Of a stretch of DNA of 56,425 nt, positions 8,580 to 17,830 are shown piece after piece; position 1 is the first letter of the stretch, and the number at the start of each line of letters is the position of its first letter. A program made the translations under genes and the position numbers. The stretch spans positions 1-56,425 of the forward strand of contig UQUJ01000011.1 of NCBI GenBank assembly GCA_900544195.1. Reading direction: 5' to 3'. The notes under the pieces are model-generated. The model was not told where the DNA came from and ran no database searches. It saw only the letters and a program-made list of their open reading frames with translations. This stretch comes from an uncultured Alistipes sp. (GTDB taxonomy: Bacteria > Bacteroidota > Bacteroidia > Bacteroidales > UBA932).

Positions 8580-10154
8580 ATGAAATGGTTCTTCAAAATG
8601 ATGCTGCCGGCTCTGGTGCTGGCGTCGTGCAGCAAAGAGGGAGGGTCTCCGGTGGAGGTCAGCCCTGTCAGCACAAAGGAGAATGTCGAGGTCGTGGCTC
8701 ATGATGTGATCGAGCTGGGACGGAAGCTTGAAAACCCTTATTCTGTGACCAATGTCGGCAAGGCTCTTGCGGCTTTGTATCCTACAAGAGGGGAGGTGAG
8801 TGTCCCGGTCACTGATTACTATGTCCGTTTCCTCCCCAAGGACACGGTGCAGTTCAATCTTCTCTCGGATCTTGGTGTGGAGATGCTGGATCATCCTATG
8901 GATTGTGAGATCCTAAGGGATGGTGACTACTACCATGATCCGTCTGTTCCGGAGGGTGAGATCACTTGGCAGTATGCGGTCGTGCCTCCTGACTTTGTCT
9001 TTCCGGAAGGTATCCGTCATGAGATTCTGGACGACTGCTTTGTGCCTGATGACAACGTCGCCACGAGGACTCTCGGTGATTTGGACCTTGACGCTCTGGA
9101 AAGAAAGGCGTTCGAGATTACGGACAACGCAGACTTTCTTGAGCCTGAGACAAGGGCTAGGGCCAGGCCTTCCGGAAGGATCACGATTGTCGATGACAAA
9201 CTTAGGAGCAAGAAGACAGTTGGTGTCGCCGGTGTCAAGATGGTGGCTAATGTCTTTGTGAAGATCGCCACGACTTACACGGACGAGAACGGCAACTACG
9301 AGTTTTCCCGCAAGTTTTCCGCCAAGCCTCGTTACAGGATCTGCTTCAAGAACAGGGTCGGATTCTCGATCGGACTGAATCTGATTTTGATTCCGGCCTC
9401 GATCTCGGCAATCGGCAAAGGATCATCGACAGGGATTGATCTCACTATCGACAAAAATTCAGACGCCACCTTGTTCCGCAGGTGTGTGGTCAACAACGCC
9501 GCATACGACTACTTCAAGAAGTGTCAGGCAACAGGCGTCACCATGCCTCCCAAAAACCTGAGGTTCTGGATTCTGAATATTCTCAGGCCATCCAGCACTC
9601 TGATGATGCATCACGGAGCGTTGCTTGACAACAAACTGGTCAGCAAGTATATCGGTAAATACGCGTCCATCGTGAGGATTTTCGCTCCGGACATCACGAT
9701 CGGCTCCAAGGACAAGAACGGGGACTACGCGGCATTGTACTCAACCACAGTGCATGAGATGGCACATGCCAGTCATTTCAACAAGGTGGGGACGGACTAT
9801 TGGCGTAAGTATGCTACCTACATTCTTACCTCGTACATTTCAACCGGTGACTGCTATGGCACCGGCAATGGAGAGAACGCAGGCTATTGCGAGATCGGCG
9901 AGATGTGGGCATATTACATGGAAAACGCATTGTACAAGGAACGTTACGGGAGAAATCCTGGCTTTGGCAATGAATATTGGTTCAAATCTCAGATTTTATC
10001 CGAACTTGAAGCAGGAGGAATCAGCCGCTCGGACATCCTGGACTGCATGGGATACTACACGAATGACATAAAGATTCTGAAATCAGTCCTTCTGGAAAAC
10101 CGTGCGGACAAGGCAGCCCTGATCGACAAGGTTTTCAAGAAATATGGAAGGTAG
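8580..10154 (+). CDS. Lipoprotein zinc metalloprotease (zincin)
   Basis: Predicted lipoprotein of 524 residues with Cys17 in the lipobox (LASC). Residues about 198-290 look like a transthyretin-like / carboxypeptidase regulatory-like beta domain (GRITIVDDK, then YTDENGNYEFS). The C-terminal part carries the zincin motif HEMAH (392-396) in STTVHEMAHASHF. A glutamate in GEMW (Glu441) about 45 residues later could be the third zinc ligand, as in gluzincin-like folds. No precise family is recognised. A secreted or surface peptidase role is inferred from the motif and from the SusC/SusD and protease genes that follow. A good terminator ends the gene at 10187-10224. Confidence 0.7.
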   Translation: MKWFFKMMLPALVLASCSKEGGSPVEVSPVSTKENVEVVAHDVIELGRKLENPYSVTNVGKALAALYPTRGEVSVPVTDYYVRFLPKDTVQFNLLSDLGVEMLDHPMDCEILRDGDYYHDPSVPEGEITWQYAVVPPDFVFPEGIRHEILDDCFVPDDNVATRTLGDLDLDALERKAFEITDNADFLEPETRARARPSGRITIVDDKLRSKKTVGVAGVKMVANVFVKIATTYTDENGNYEFSRKFSAKPRYRICFKNRVGFSIGLNLILIPASISAIGKGSSTGIDLTIDKNSDATLFRRCVVNNAAYDYFKKCQATGVTMPPKNLRFWILNILRPSSTLMMHHGALLDNKLVSKYIGKYASIVRIFAPDITIGSKDKNGDYAALYSTTVHEMAHASHFNKVGTDYWRKYATYILTSYISTGDCYGTGNGENAGYCEIGEMWAYYMENALYKERYGRNPGFGNEYWFKSQILSELEAGGISRSDILDCMGYYTNDIKILKSVLLENRADKAALIDKVFKKYGR

Positions 10155-10186
10155 CCTGATCTTTGTTTTAATAGCCTGATTTCAGA

Positions 10187-10224
10187 GAGGGATGACAGAA
10201 AAATGACCTGTCATTCCTCTTTTT
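10187..10224 (+). terminator. Intrinsic terminator after the zincin gene
   Basis: GAGGGATGACAG (10187-10198) pairs with CTGTCATTCCTC (10208-10219), 12 pairs including one G-U, around a 9-base loop, followed by five T. It lies 33 bases after the stop codon and separates this gene from the SusC operon. Confidence 0.8.
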
Positions 10225-10648
10225 AGGGTTACTTATGTTTTTTTAAAAAAAAGTATTTTAATTATATACCGATTCATTTCGGCAGAGATTTATTGAATAT
10301 CATGGGCAGTGATTTGGATTCGTAAGATATGGGCGTGGAAATCGGAGAAATGATTAGTTCGCGGATAAAAAGTGAAATTTGTAATAGAAAAAATAAATTG
10401 CAATATTTGCGGTCAAAATTTGTCAGCAAAGCATTTAAGATGCGGTAAGGTGGATCCGTAATGACTTTAGCCTGGCGATTATTGAGTTGGTTATTGGTTC
10501 AAACTCTCAGGCATTCTTTCTAGAATGTCTCCAAAAGCGTTCCAAGGATCGAACTTTTACTTGTGAGAAAGAGACTATTTGCAGACGGCAGCAGTCTCTT
10601 GTTCACTAATTTGAATAGTGTATAGTAATGTATATAAAACAAGTATCG
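10225..10648 (+). other. Long leader region before susC
   Basis: No gene is seen in this roughly 400-bp AT-rich stretch. It holds a leader hairpin, AGAGACT (10570-10576) with AGTCTCT (10593-10599), and a smaller one at CATTCT/AGAATG near 10513-10528. No box fully matching TAnnTTTG was found; CTAATTTG near 10608 is one base off. The susC promoter is therefore not placed with confidence. Confidence 0.4.
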
Positions 10649-13600
10649 ATGAAAAAAAGCAGATTTTTTCTCGCGGTGATTTCACTTTTCGTGGCGATCA
10701 CTTCATCGGCACAGAACATTTCTGTGACCGGTGTCGTTACTGATGCTTCTACAGGTGAGCCGATACCTTTCGCGTTCTGTCAGGTAAAAGGCTCCACCAA
10801 GGGAAGCAGCAGTGACGCCGATGGGCGTTATTCAATCCCCGTGCCAAGTGATGGTACTATCATCTTCTCATCCATGGGATATGAGCAGAAAGAGGTGGCC
10901 GTCAAAGGTAAAACCACAATCAATGTGGCATTGACCCCGGACTCTCAGCTTCTTGAGGGGGTAGTCGTCACTGGTATGCAGAAAATGGACCGCCGTCTTT
11001 TCACGGGTTCCACGGCCAAGCTGGATGCGGAATCGGCGAAGATCGATGGTCTCACCGATGTCAGCCGCTCCCTTGAGGGACGTGTCGCCGGTGTGTCCGT
11101 GCAGAATGTGTCGGGAACGTTCGGAACAGCTCCTAAGATCCGTGTCCGTGGCGCCACTTCCATCTACGGCTCATCAAAGCCGCTTTGGGTTGTCGATGGC
11201 GTGATCATGGAGGATGTTGTGGATGTCAGCGCAGACCAGCTTTCTTCTGGTGACGCCTCCACTCTTATCTCTTCGGCGATCGCAGGACTCAACTCCGATG
11301 ACATAGAGTCGTTCGATATCCTCAAGGATGGCTCCGCCACCTCTATCTATGGCGCGAGGGCTATGGCCGGTGTGATTGTCGTCACGACCAAGAAGGGCCG
11401 TGCGGGATCGTTCAGACTCAACTACACAGGCGAGTTCACAACAAGGCTCAAACCGTCTTACCGCACGTTCAACATAATGAACTCGCAGGATCAGATGGAA
11501 ATCTACCAGGAACTCCAGCAGAAGGGTTACCTTAATTATGCTTCTTTGGCAAACGCCTCAGACAGCGGAGTCTATGGTAAGATGTACCAGTTGATCGGTC
11601 AGTATGACAAGACATCCGGACAGTTCGGTCTCGCGAACACGGCGGCTGCCAGGGCTGAATACCTCAGGGCTGCCGAGTACAGGAACACTGACTGGTTCGG
11701 CACTCTCTTCAGCAACGCTCTGCAGAGCAACCATTCCTTGAGCGCTTCCGGTGGTTCAGAGAACGCCACCTATTACGCGTCTCTTTCTGTGATGCAGGAT
11801 CCGGGTTGGACAAAACAGAGTTCCGTTTCTCGTTACACCGGCAACCTCAACACGACTTTCAAGTTCAGTGACATATTCACTTTCAACCTCATCAGCAACG
11901 CTTCTTTCCGTAAGCAGCGTGCGCCGGGAACCCTCGGACAGACGATGGATGTGGTTTCGGGTGAGGTGAAGCGTGACTTCGACATCAACCCTTACTCATA
12001 CGCGCTCAACACCTCACGCGCGCTTGACGCCAATGAGTACTACACGAGAAACTACGCTCCGTTCAACATCATGCATGAGCTTGACAACAACTACATCGAC
12101 TTGGGCGTGACTGACATCCGTATTCAGGGAGAATTGAAGGCCAAGCCTTTCAAACAGTTGGAACTGAGCGCTCTCGGTGCTGTCAAGTACACGACTTCTT
12201 CACAGGAGCACAACATCCTTGACGAATCCAACCAGTCTCTCGCTTACCGCGCGATGGACACCGCCACCATCAGGGACAACAACCCGTTCCTTTACAAGGA
12301 TCCGGACAACCCTTACGCATTGCCTATTTCTGTTCTTCCTAAAGGTGGTATCTACGAGAGGACTGACAACTCGTTGCTCGGTTGGGATTTCCGTGCCACA
12401 GCCAATTACAGCGAGACATTCGCCGAAAAACACATCGTCAATCTTTTCGGCGGTACCGAGATCAACAGCACCGAGCGTCATGGAACTTGGTTCCGCGCGT
12501 GGGGTATCCAGTACGGAATGGGTGAGACTCCTAACTACAACTACAACGTGTTCAAGAAGGGCAATGAGGAGAACAGTGACTACTACACCATGACCAACAC
12601 TCATGTCCGCTCCGCCGCGTTCTTCGCCAATGGTACATATTCTTATATGGGCCGCTACACCTTGAACGGCACAATCCGCTACGAGGGTACCAATAAGCTT
12701 GGAAAGAGCCGTCAGGCCCGCTGGCTTCCTACATGGAACATCTCTGGTGCGTGGAACCTTCATGAGGAGGAATGGATGAAACCGCTCAACGCGATCTCTC
12801 ACCTTTCCCTCAAGGCTTCTTATTCACTTACTGCCGACAGAGGTCCTTCGACAGTGACCAACTCGGCTGTGGTGATCTCTTCCAAGAATCCGTGGAGACC
12901 GTTCACTTCCGTGAAGGAATCCATGCTTTACATCTCTGACCTTGCGAACACAGATCTGACTTACGAGAAGAAGAAGGAACTGAACCTCGGTCTTGAGGCC
13001 GGTTTCATTGACAACCGCATCAATTTCACCTTCGATTGGTTCACACGTGACAACTATGACCTTATCGGTGTCATCAACACCCAGGGTCTCGGCGGTCAGG
13101 TTGAGAAACTTGGTAACATCGCTTCCATGAAGTCTGACGGTGTCGAGATTTCTCTCACCACCAAGAACATTGTGAAGAAGAACTTCACTTGGACGACCAA
13201 CTTCATCTACTCTCATTCTCACAATGAGGTGACCAACCTTAAGACGACCATGAGAGCCATCGACCTTATCACTGGTAACGGATTCGCGCAGGAGGGTTAT
13301 CCTGTTCGAGGAATATTCTCCATTCCGTTCACCGGTCTGAACTCAAACGGTCTTCCTACCTTCATCAATGAGGACGGCGAGTCCACTGTCAGCAACATCA
13401 ACTTCCAGTACTCTGACTCTGAGGGTCTTTCCAAGTGGCTTAAGTATTCCGGAAACGCAGATCCTACCGATGTAGGATCTCTCGGCAACATCTTCGAGTT
13501 CTACGGCTTCCGCTTCAATGTGTTCATGACATACTCATTTGGAAACGTTATCCGTCTTGACCCTGTCTTCAGCAACACCTACAATGATCTCGACTCCATG

Positions 13601-13978
13601 CCTAAGGAGTTCGCCAACCGTTGGACTGTCCCTGGAGACGAGAACACCACCAGCGTTCCGGCCATCGCGAGTGTATGGCAGAACAGGCAGGACACCAACC
13701 TCCGCAAGGCTTACAGCGCCTACAACTACTCGACCGAACGAATCGCCAGAGGTGATTTCATCCGTATGAAGGAGATCTCGCTTTCTTACGACTTCCCGAG
13801 GAAGTGGATTGAGAAGATTAAACTTAATTCGCTGTCACTCAAGGCTCAGGCCACCAACTTGTTCCTTATCTACGCCGACAGCAAGCTCAACGGTCAGGAT
13901 CCTGAGTTCTTCAACACCGGCGGTGTGGCTGTCCCGGTTCCTAAGCAGTTCACATTCACTTTGAAAATTGGTCTTTAA
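10649..13978 (+). CDS. SusC/RagA-family TonB-dependent outer-membrane transporter
   Basis: Large outer-membrane TonB-dependent transporter (about 1109 residues from the preferred start) that forms the barrel under a SusD lid. Signal peptide ends near ITSSAQ. A carboxypeptidase-D regulatory-like domain follows (VTGVVTDASTGEPIPFA). A SusC-type LEGVVVTG segment then leads into the plug domain (RVRGATSIYGSSKPLWVVDG) and the barrel. An in-frame ATG at 10628 adds 7 residues, but the one at 10649 gives the cleaner signal peptide. The next gene encodes SusD. The surrounding genes are peptidases and lipoproteins rather than glycoside hydrolases, so a peptide or protein-derived ligand is a reasonable inference. 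Confidence 0.95.
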   Translation: MKKSRFFLAVISLFVAITSSAQNISVTGVVTDASTGEPIPFAFCQVKGSTKGSSSDADGRYSIPVPSDGTIIFSSMGYEQKEVAVKGKTTINVALTPDSQLLEGVVVTGMQKMDRRLFTGSTAKLDAESAKIDGLTDVSRSLEGRVAGVSVQNVSGTFGTAPKIRVRGATSIYGSSKPLWVVDGVIMEDVVDVSADQLSSGDASTLISSAIAGLNSDDIESFDILKDGSATSIYGARAMAGVIVVTTKKGRAGSFRLNYTGEFTTRLKPSYRTFNIMNSQDQMEIYQELQQKGYLNYASLANASDSGVYGKMYQLIGQYDKTSGQFGLANTAAARAEYLRAAEYRNTDWFGTLFSNALQSNHSLSASGGSENATYYASLSVMQDPGWTKQSSVSRYTGNLNTTFKFSDIFTFNLISNASFRKQRAPGTLGQTMDVVSGEVKRDFDINPYSYALNTSRALDANEYYTRNYAPFNIMHELDNNYIDLGVTDIRIQGELKAKPFKQLELSALGAVKYTTSSQEHNILDESNQSLAYRAMDTATIRDNNPFLYKDPDNPYALPISVLPKGGIYERTDNSLLGWDFRATANYSETFAEKHIVNLFGGTEINSTERHGTWFRAWGIQYGMGETPNYNYNVFKKGNEENSDYYTMTNTHVRSAAFFANGTYSYMGRYTLNGTIRYEGTNKLGKSRQARWLPTWNISGAWNLHEEEWMKPLNAISHLSLKASYSLTADRGPSTVTNSAVVISSKNPWRPFTSVKESMLYISDLANTDLTYEKKKELNLGLEAGFIDNRINFTFDWFTRDNYDLIGVINTQGLGGQVEKLGNIASMKSDGVEISLTTKNIVKKNFTWTTNFIYSHSHNEVTNLKTTMRAIDLITGNGFAQEGYPVRGIFSIPFTGLNSNGLPTFINEDGESTVSNINFQYSDSEGLSKWLKYSGNADPTDVGSLGNIFEFYGFRFNVFMTYSFGNVIRLDPVFSNTYNDLDSMPKEFANRWTVPGDENTTSVPAIASVWQNRQDTNLRKAYSAYNYSTERIARGDFIRMKEISLSYDFPRKWIEKIKLNSLSLKAQATNLFLIYADSKLNGQDPEFFNTGGVAVPVPKQFTFTLKIGL

Positions 13979-13995
13979 TCTGGAGGGAAAGATAT

Positions 13996-15579
13996 ATGAA
14001 AAACAAATATTCTATAATAGCCTTCGCGGCGGTTGCTTTCAGCCTTGTCTCATGCGACAAGTTTCTGGATGTGATGCCTGACAACAGAACGGAGCTTGAC
14101 ACTCAGGAGAAAATCCGCTCCTTGCTGGTGTCCGCTTACCCGGAGACAGACTATCTGCTTGTCAGCGAGTTCTCCTCGGACAATGTCGATGACTTCGGCC
14201 CTGAGAACCCTAACACAGATCCTTTTATCGATGAGGTTTACGCGTGGAAGGATGTCACCAACACCGACAACGAGGACCCTGAGAACATCTGGCAATCCTC
14301 CTATTCGGCCATCGCGGCTGCCAATCAGGCAATAGAGGCCATCACTAACATGGTCGGTCCGGATGCCGAAGGGTATGAGCCGGAGATGGCAGAGGCTCTT
14401 CTTTGCCGTGCCTACAGTCATTTCGTGCTTGTGAATATGTTCTCGCAGGCCTACACTGAGGCGACTGCGGATCAGAAACTCGGCGTCACTTACATGAGCG
14501 CTCCTGAGCAGGGACTTAATCCTAAGTACGAAAGGGAGTCTGTGGCTCAGATCTATGCAAAGATCGATCAGGATCTCCAGAAGGCCCTCCCGCTCGTCAG
14601 CGACAATTACTACACTGTGCCTAAGTACCACTTCAACCAGAAGGCCGCGTATGCTTTCGCCACGCGTTTCTATCTCTATTATGAGAAACCTGAAGAGGCT
14701 GTCAAGTACGCTGACGCTTGTTTGGGAACCGCTCCTGCGACAATGCTCCGCGACTGGCGCGCACAGGCAAAGATGACTCAGGACGATGAGGTTCTGACTA
14801 ACCATTTCATCGATGCCACACTGTCGGCCAATCTGCTTCTGATCACGGCGTATTCGAAGATGGGTCTTTGCTTTACAGGACCGTATTCAGTATATTCAAA
14901 ATACGCTGCCGGAAACTATCTTGCCACGAATGAGACCGGTATTGCCCTTGCCACCCTTTTGGGAAAGGACAACGAGTCGTTCTTCGCTGTGCCGATGAAG
15001 GTTTACCAAGGCACGAACCACGACAAGACCACTTTCTGGAAGTTGCCTTACCTGTTCGAATTCTCAGACCCTGTCGCCCAGATCGGTTATTACAGGACTG
15101 TCTATCCGGCCTTCACTTCCGACGAGGTTCTTCTTGAGAGGGCTGAGGCAAAGCTCCTCCTCAAGCAGTATGACTTGGCTGTGGCTGACATGAACCTCTG
15201 GCTGTCCAACATCTCGAAGACTGATTGGAACCTCAGCGCCGAGGAGATCAACAGTCTTCTGAAGGATATTCCTTACTCAACGGCATTGGCTTCAACCGTC
15301 AAGAAGAAGCTTAACGCTCCGTTCCTTCAGAACCCTAGCGAGCTTCAGGAGAATCTGATTCACTTCTGTCTGCTTCTTAAGAGGGTTGACACCTACGCCC
15401 AGGGACTCAGATGGTTTGATGTCAAGCGTTACGGCATTGAGATCCAGAGACGTGTCATGGGATCTGACGGCAACCCTCGTACCGCTGGTGATGTCCTCAA
15501 GGTAGATGACGAAAGGCGCGCCATACAGGTTCCTAGGAAAGTTATTGACGCAGGATATACACCGAACCCGAGAAACTAA
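13996..15579 (+). CDS. SusD/RagB-family substrate-binding lipoprotein
   Basis: Surface lipoprotein of 527 residues that caps the SusC barrel and captures substrate. Lipobox Cys20 (LVSC), followed by the usual DKFLDVMPDN start of SusD proteins. Helical TPR-like regions follow (YSAIAAANQAIEAI, AEALLCRAYSHFVLVNMFSQAY). The C-terminal LRWFDVKRYGI is typical of the RagB/SusD family. It starts 17 bases after susC and is followed 20 bases later by a zincin lipoprotein. The ligand cannot be told from sequence. Confidence 0.95.
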   Translation: MKNKYSIIAFAAVAFSLVSCDKFLDVMPDNRTELDTQEKIRSLLVSAYPETDYLLVSEFSSDNVDDFGPENPNTDPFIDEVYAWKDVTNTDNEDPENIWQSSYSAIAAANQAIEAITNMVGPDAEGYEPEMAEALLCRAYSHFVLVNMFSQAYTEATADQKLGVTYMSAPEQGLNPKYERESVAQIYAKIDQDLQKALPLVSDNYYTVPKYHFNQKAAYAFATRFYLYYEKPEEAVKYADACLGTAPATMLRDWRAQAKMTQDDEVLTNHFIDATLSANLLLITAYSKMGLCFTGPYSVYSKYAAGNYLATNETGIALATLLGKDNESFFAVPMKVYQGTNHDKTTFWKLPYLFEFSDPVAQIGYYRTVYPAFTSDEVLLERAEAKLLLKQYDLAVADMNLWLSNISKTDWNLSAEEINSLLKDIPYSTALASTVKKKLNAPFLQNPSELQENLIHFCLLLKRVDTYAQGLRWFDVKRYGIEIQRRVMGSDGNPRTAGDVLKVDDERRAIQVPRKVIDAGYTPNPRN

Positions 15580-15599
15580 ACTCATAAATTGACTGGAAT

Positions 15600-16496
15600 A
15601 TGAAGAAAATTATAACATATCTCTCAATCGCCGCCCTTTCTGTTCTGTCGTTTTCGGCTTGCCAGAAAGATGACCTCAACCCTGACAGTGTCATCAAGGT
15701 TGAGACGGCTCCTGCGACTGAATTGGACAAATGGCTTAACGACAACTATGTCAAGCCTTACAACATTGACTTCAAGTACCGCTTCGAACTGAACGAGTCG
15801 GACATGAACTATTACACTGTACCTGCCGATTATGATGAGGCTGTCATCATGGCCCACCTTGTGAAGTATCTTTGTATTGACACCTATGATGAGGTCGCCA
15901 GTGTTGACTTCACCAGAGAGTATTTCCCTAAGATGTTCTTCCTTATCGGTGAGTTTGAGTACAGGAACAACGGAACGTTCATTCTTGGAACAGCTGAAGG
16001 TGGCAAGAAGGTCCTCCTTTCCGGTGTGAATTATCTGAGCGCCATGCTCAAGCAGGGACCGGAGGCTCTCAACCATTACTACATCAAGACGATCCACCAC
16101 GAGTTCACCCATATCCTCAACCAGATCAAGGATTATCCTACAGACTTCAAGCAGGTCACCGGTTCCGGTTATGTGGCTGACAACTGGAGCAAGCCTCCTT
16201 ACAACAAAGAGTACCTCAAGAATGGCTTCATCAGTGACTATGCCCAGCATTCAGACGGTGAGGACTTCGCGGAGATGCTGTCCATCTATGTCACCAACAC
16301 GCAGGAGTATTGGGACTCACAGCTTAAGGATGCTGGTTCATCAGCAGACTTCATCCGCGCGAAACTTCAGATTGTCAGAGATTACATGAAGTCTGTGTGG
16401 TCCATTGATATTGACGAGCTTCGCTCCGTAATCATCCGTCGTCAGGATGACGTGATGCAAGGCAAGGTTGACCTCAGCGATTTAACGGTAAAATAA
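15600..16496 (+). CDS. Putative zinc-binding metallopeptidase lipoprotein
   Basis: Lipoprotein of 298 residues (Cys21 in SFSAC) resembling the zinc-binding metallopeptidase family often encoded next to SusC/SusD pairs in Bacteroidota. The zincin motif HEFTH (167-171) lies in KTIHHEFTHILNQ. About 50 residues later SDGEDFAEM holds Glu221 and Glu225, candidates for a third zinc ligand. The gene lies between susD and the DUF4302 gene with short gaps (20 and 14 bases), so one transcript is likely. A surface peptidase or peptide-binding role is inferred. Confidence 0.82.
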   Translation: MKKIITYLSIAALSVLSFSACQKDDLNPDSVIKVETAPATELDKWLNDNYVKPYNIDFKYRFELNESDMNYYTVPADYDEAVIMAHLVKYLCIDTYDEVASVDFTREYFPKMFFLIGEFEYRNNGTFILGTAEGGKKVLLSGVNYLSAMLKQGPEALNHYYIKTIHHEFTHILNQIKDYPTDFKQVTGSGYVADNWSKPPYNKEYLKNGFISDYAQHSDGEDFAEMLSIYVTNTQEYWDSQLKDAGSSADFIRAKLQIVRDYMKSVWSIDIDELRSVIIRRQDDVMQGKVDLSDLTVK

Positions 16497-16510
16497 TTGG
16501 TGATTAGATT

Positions 16511-17815
16511 ATGAAATTCAATAAAATATTAACAGTCGTCCTGGCAGGGGTGTCGGTGCTTTCAGCCCAGTCTTGTCTCAAGGATCAGGCGGATGTCTTT
16601 GACTCATCGTCTTCTGAGCGTCTTCAGGCTTACATTGAACAGACCCGTGAGATCTTGACCTCCAATGAAAAAGGATGGATTATGGAGTATTATCCGGGTT
16701 CCGGCCAGTCAAAGGGTGGTTATGCCTACTATCTTGCCTTCACAGATGCTGAGGTGACTGCATCTTACGAGCTCGATCCGGAGAATTCCTACAAGAGTGT
16801 TTACAAGCTTACGACGGATAATGGCGCCGTGCTTTCGTTCGACTCTTACAATCAGGCTCTTCATCACTTTGCCACTCCATCGTCAACGGAGTATCAGGCT
16901 AAGGGCGGTGACTTCGAGTTCACCATCGTGAGCGTAAGTCCTGAAAAGATCGGCCTTCGTGGCAAGCGTTCCGGAAACCATTATGACCTCTATCCTTACG
17001 ATTCTGATCTGACCCCGGCCGCGTATCTTGCCAAGGTAGCTGATGTGGCTTCAAGCATGCGTGCCGCCATCATCGACGGCAAGGTCGGAGACACGGATGT
17101 CACAGGCGGGGTTGATTTCAACAACCGCAGGATAACCTTCAAGTATGTTGATCCGGCCGCCTCAGCCGAGACTTCCGGGGATGACGGGACTGTGGTTGTC
17201 GAGGCTCCGTTCATGTACACATCGAAAGGTATCAAGACCTACGAGCCGGTCGAGGTTGCAGGAGCCACGATCAACAGCATGGATTATCATTCCGACAATA
17301 ACATCCTTACCAACGGATCGATTGTTTTCCAGGGCAAGCTTCCTGAGGACTACACCCAGTACAGTGACTTCGCCGGTGACTTCAAACTTTCTATGTACTA
17401 CGGAAGGCTTACACTTGATGTGACACTCACGCCTGACGAGGAAGGCAACGGCTATCTCATGAGTGGCTTCGTGTCCGGCGATCACAATGTGTACCTTGGC
17501 TACGATAGGGCGCGCGGCCGTCTTACCATGAATGTCCAGTCTCTGGGCGCTGACGGCTCAAATACTGTATGGCTTGCCGCATGGAGCCTTTCCGGTGGCG
17601 GAGACCTTACTTGGGACACAACCACTGGATACGGAATGGAGATTGTCCGTGGATCCCAAGAAGGAGAGTTTATATTTGTCGACAACGGCAAGACTGACAT
17701 GGTAATCGACTCGTTCATCCTTTGGGCGACCGATGCAAGCGGCAAGTCTGCCGGTGAATTCACAGGGTGGGGTGAAAACCAGTTCCCTTATCTTCAGACC
17801 CTTGTCCGTAAATAA
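16511..17815 (+). CDS. DUF4302-type lipoprotein
   Basis: Lipoprotein of 434 residues, lipobox Cys22 (SAQSC). The N-terminal region (RLQAYIEQTREILTSNEKGW, then YYLAFTDAEVT) has the pattern of DUF4302 proteins, which commonly follow a SusD and a zinc peptidase in the same order as here. No catalytic motif is visible. The rest is beta-rich and ends in WLGD-free, GWGENQFPYLQTL sequence. A surface-exposed accessory role in substrate binding is inferred from context only. Confidence 0.78.
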   Translation: MKFNKILTVVLAGVSVLSAQSCLKDQADVFDSSSSERLQAYIEQTREILTSNEKGWIMEYYPGSGQSKGGYAYYLAFTDAEVTASYELDPENSYKSVYKLTTDNGAVLSFDSYNQALHHFATPSSTEYQAKGGDFEFTIVSVSPEKIGLRGKRSGNHYDLYPYDSDLTPAAYLAKVADVASSMRAAIIDGKVGDTDVTGGVDFNNRRITFKYVDPAASAETSGDDGTVVVEAPFMYTSKGIKTYEPVEVAGATINSMDYHSDNNILTNGSIVFQGKLPEDYTQYSDFAGDFKLSMYYGRLTLDVTLTPDEEGNGYLMSGFVSGDHNVYLGYDRARGRLTMNVQSLGADGSNTVWLAAWSLSGGGDLTWDTTTGYGMEIVRGSQEGEFIFVDNGKTDMVIDSFILWATDASGKSAGEFTGWGENQFPYLQTLVRK

Positions 17816-17830
17816 CGAAAAGGCTTTATC

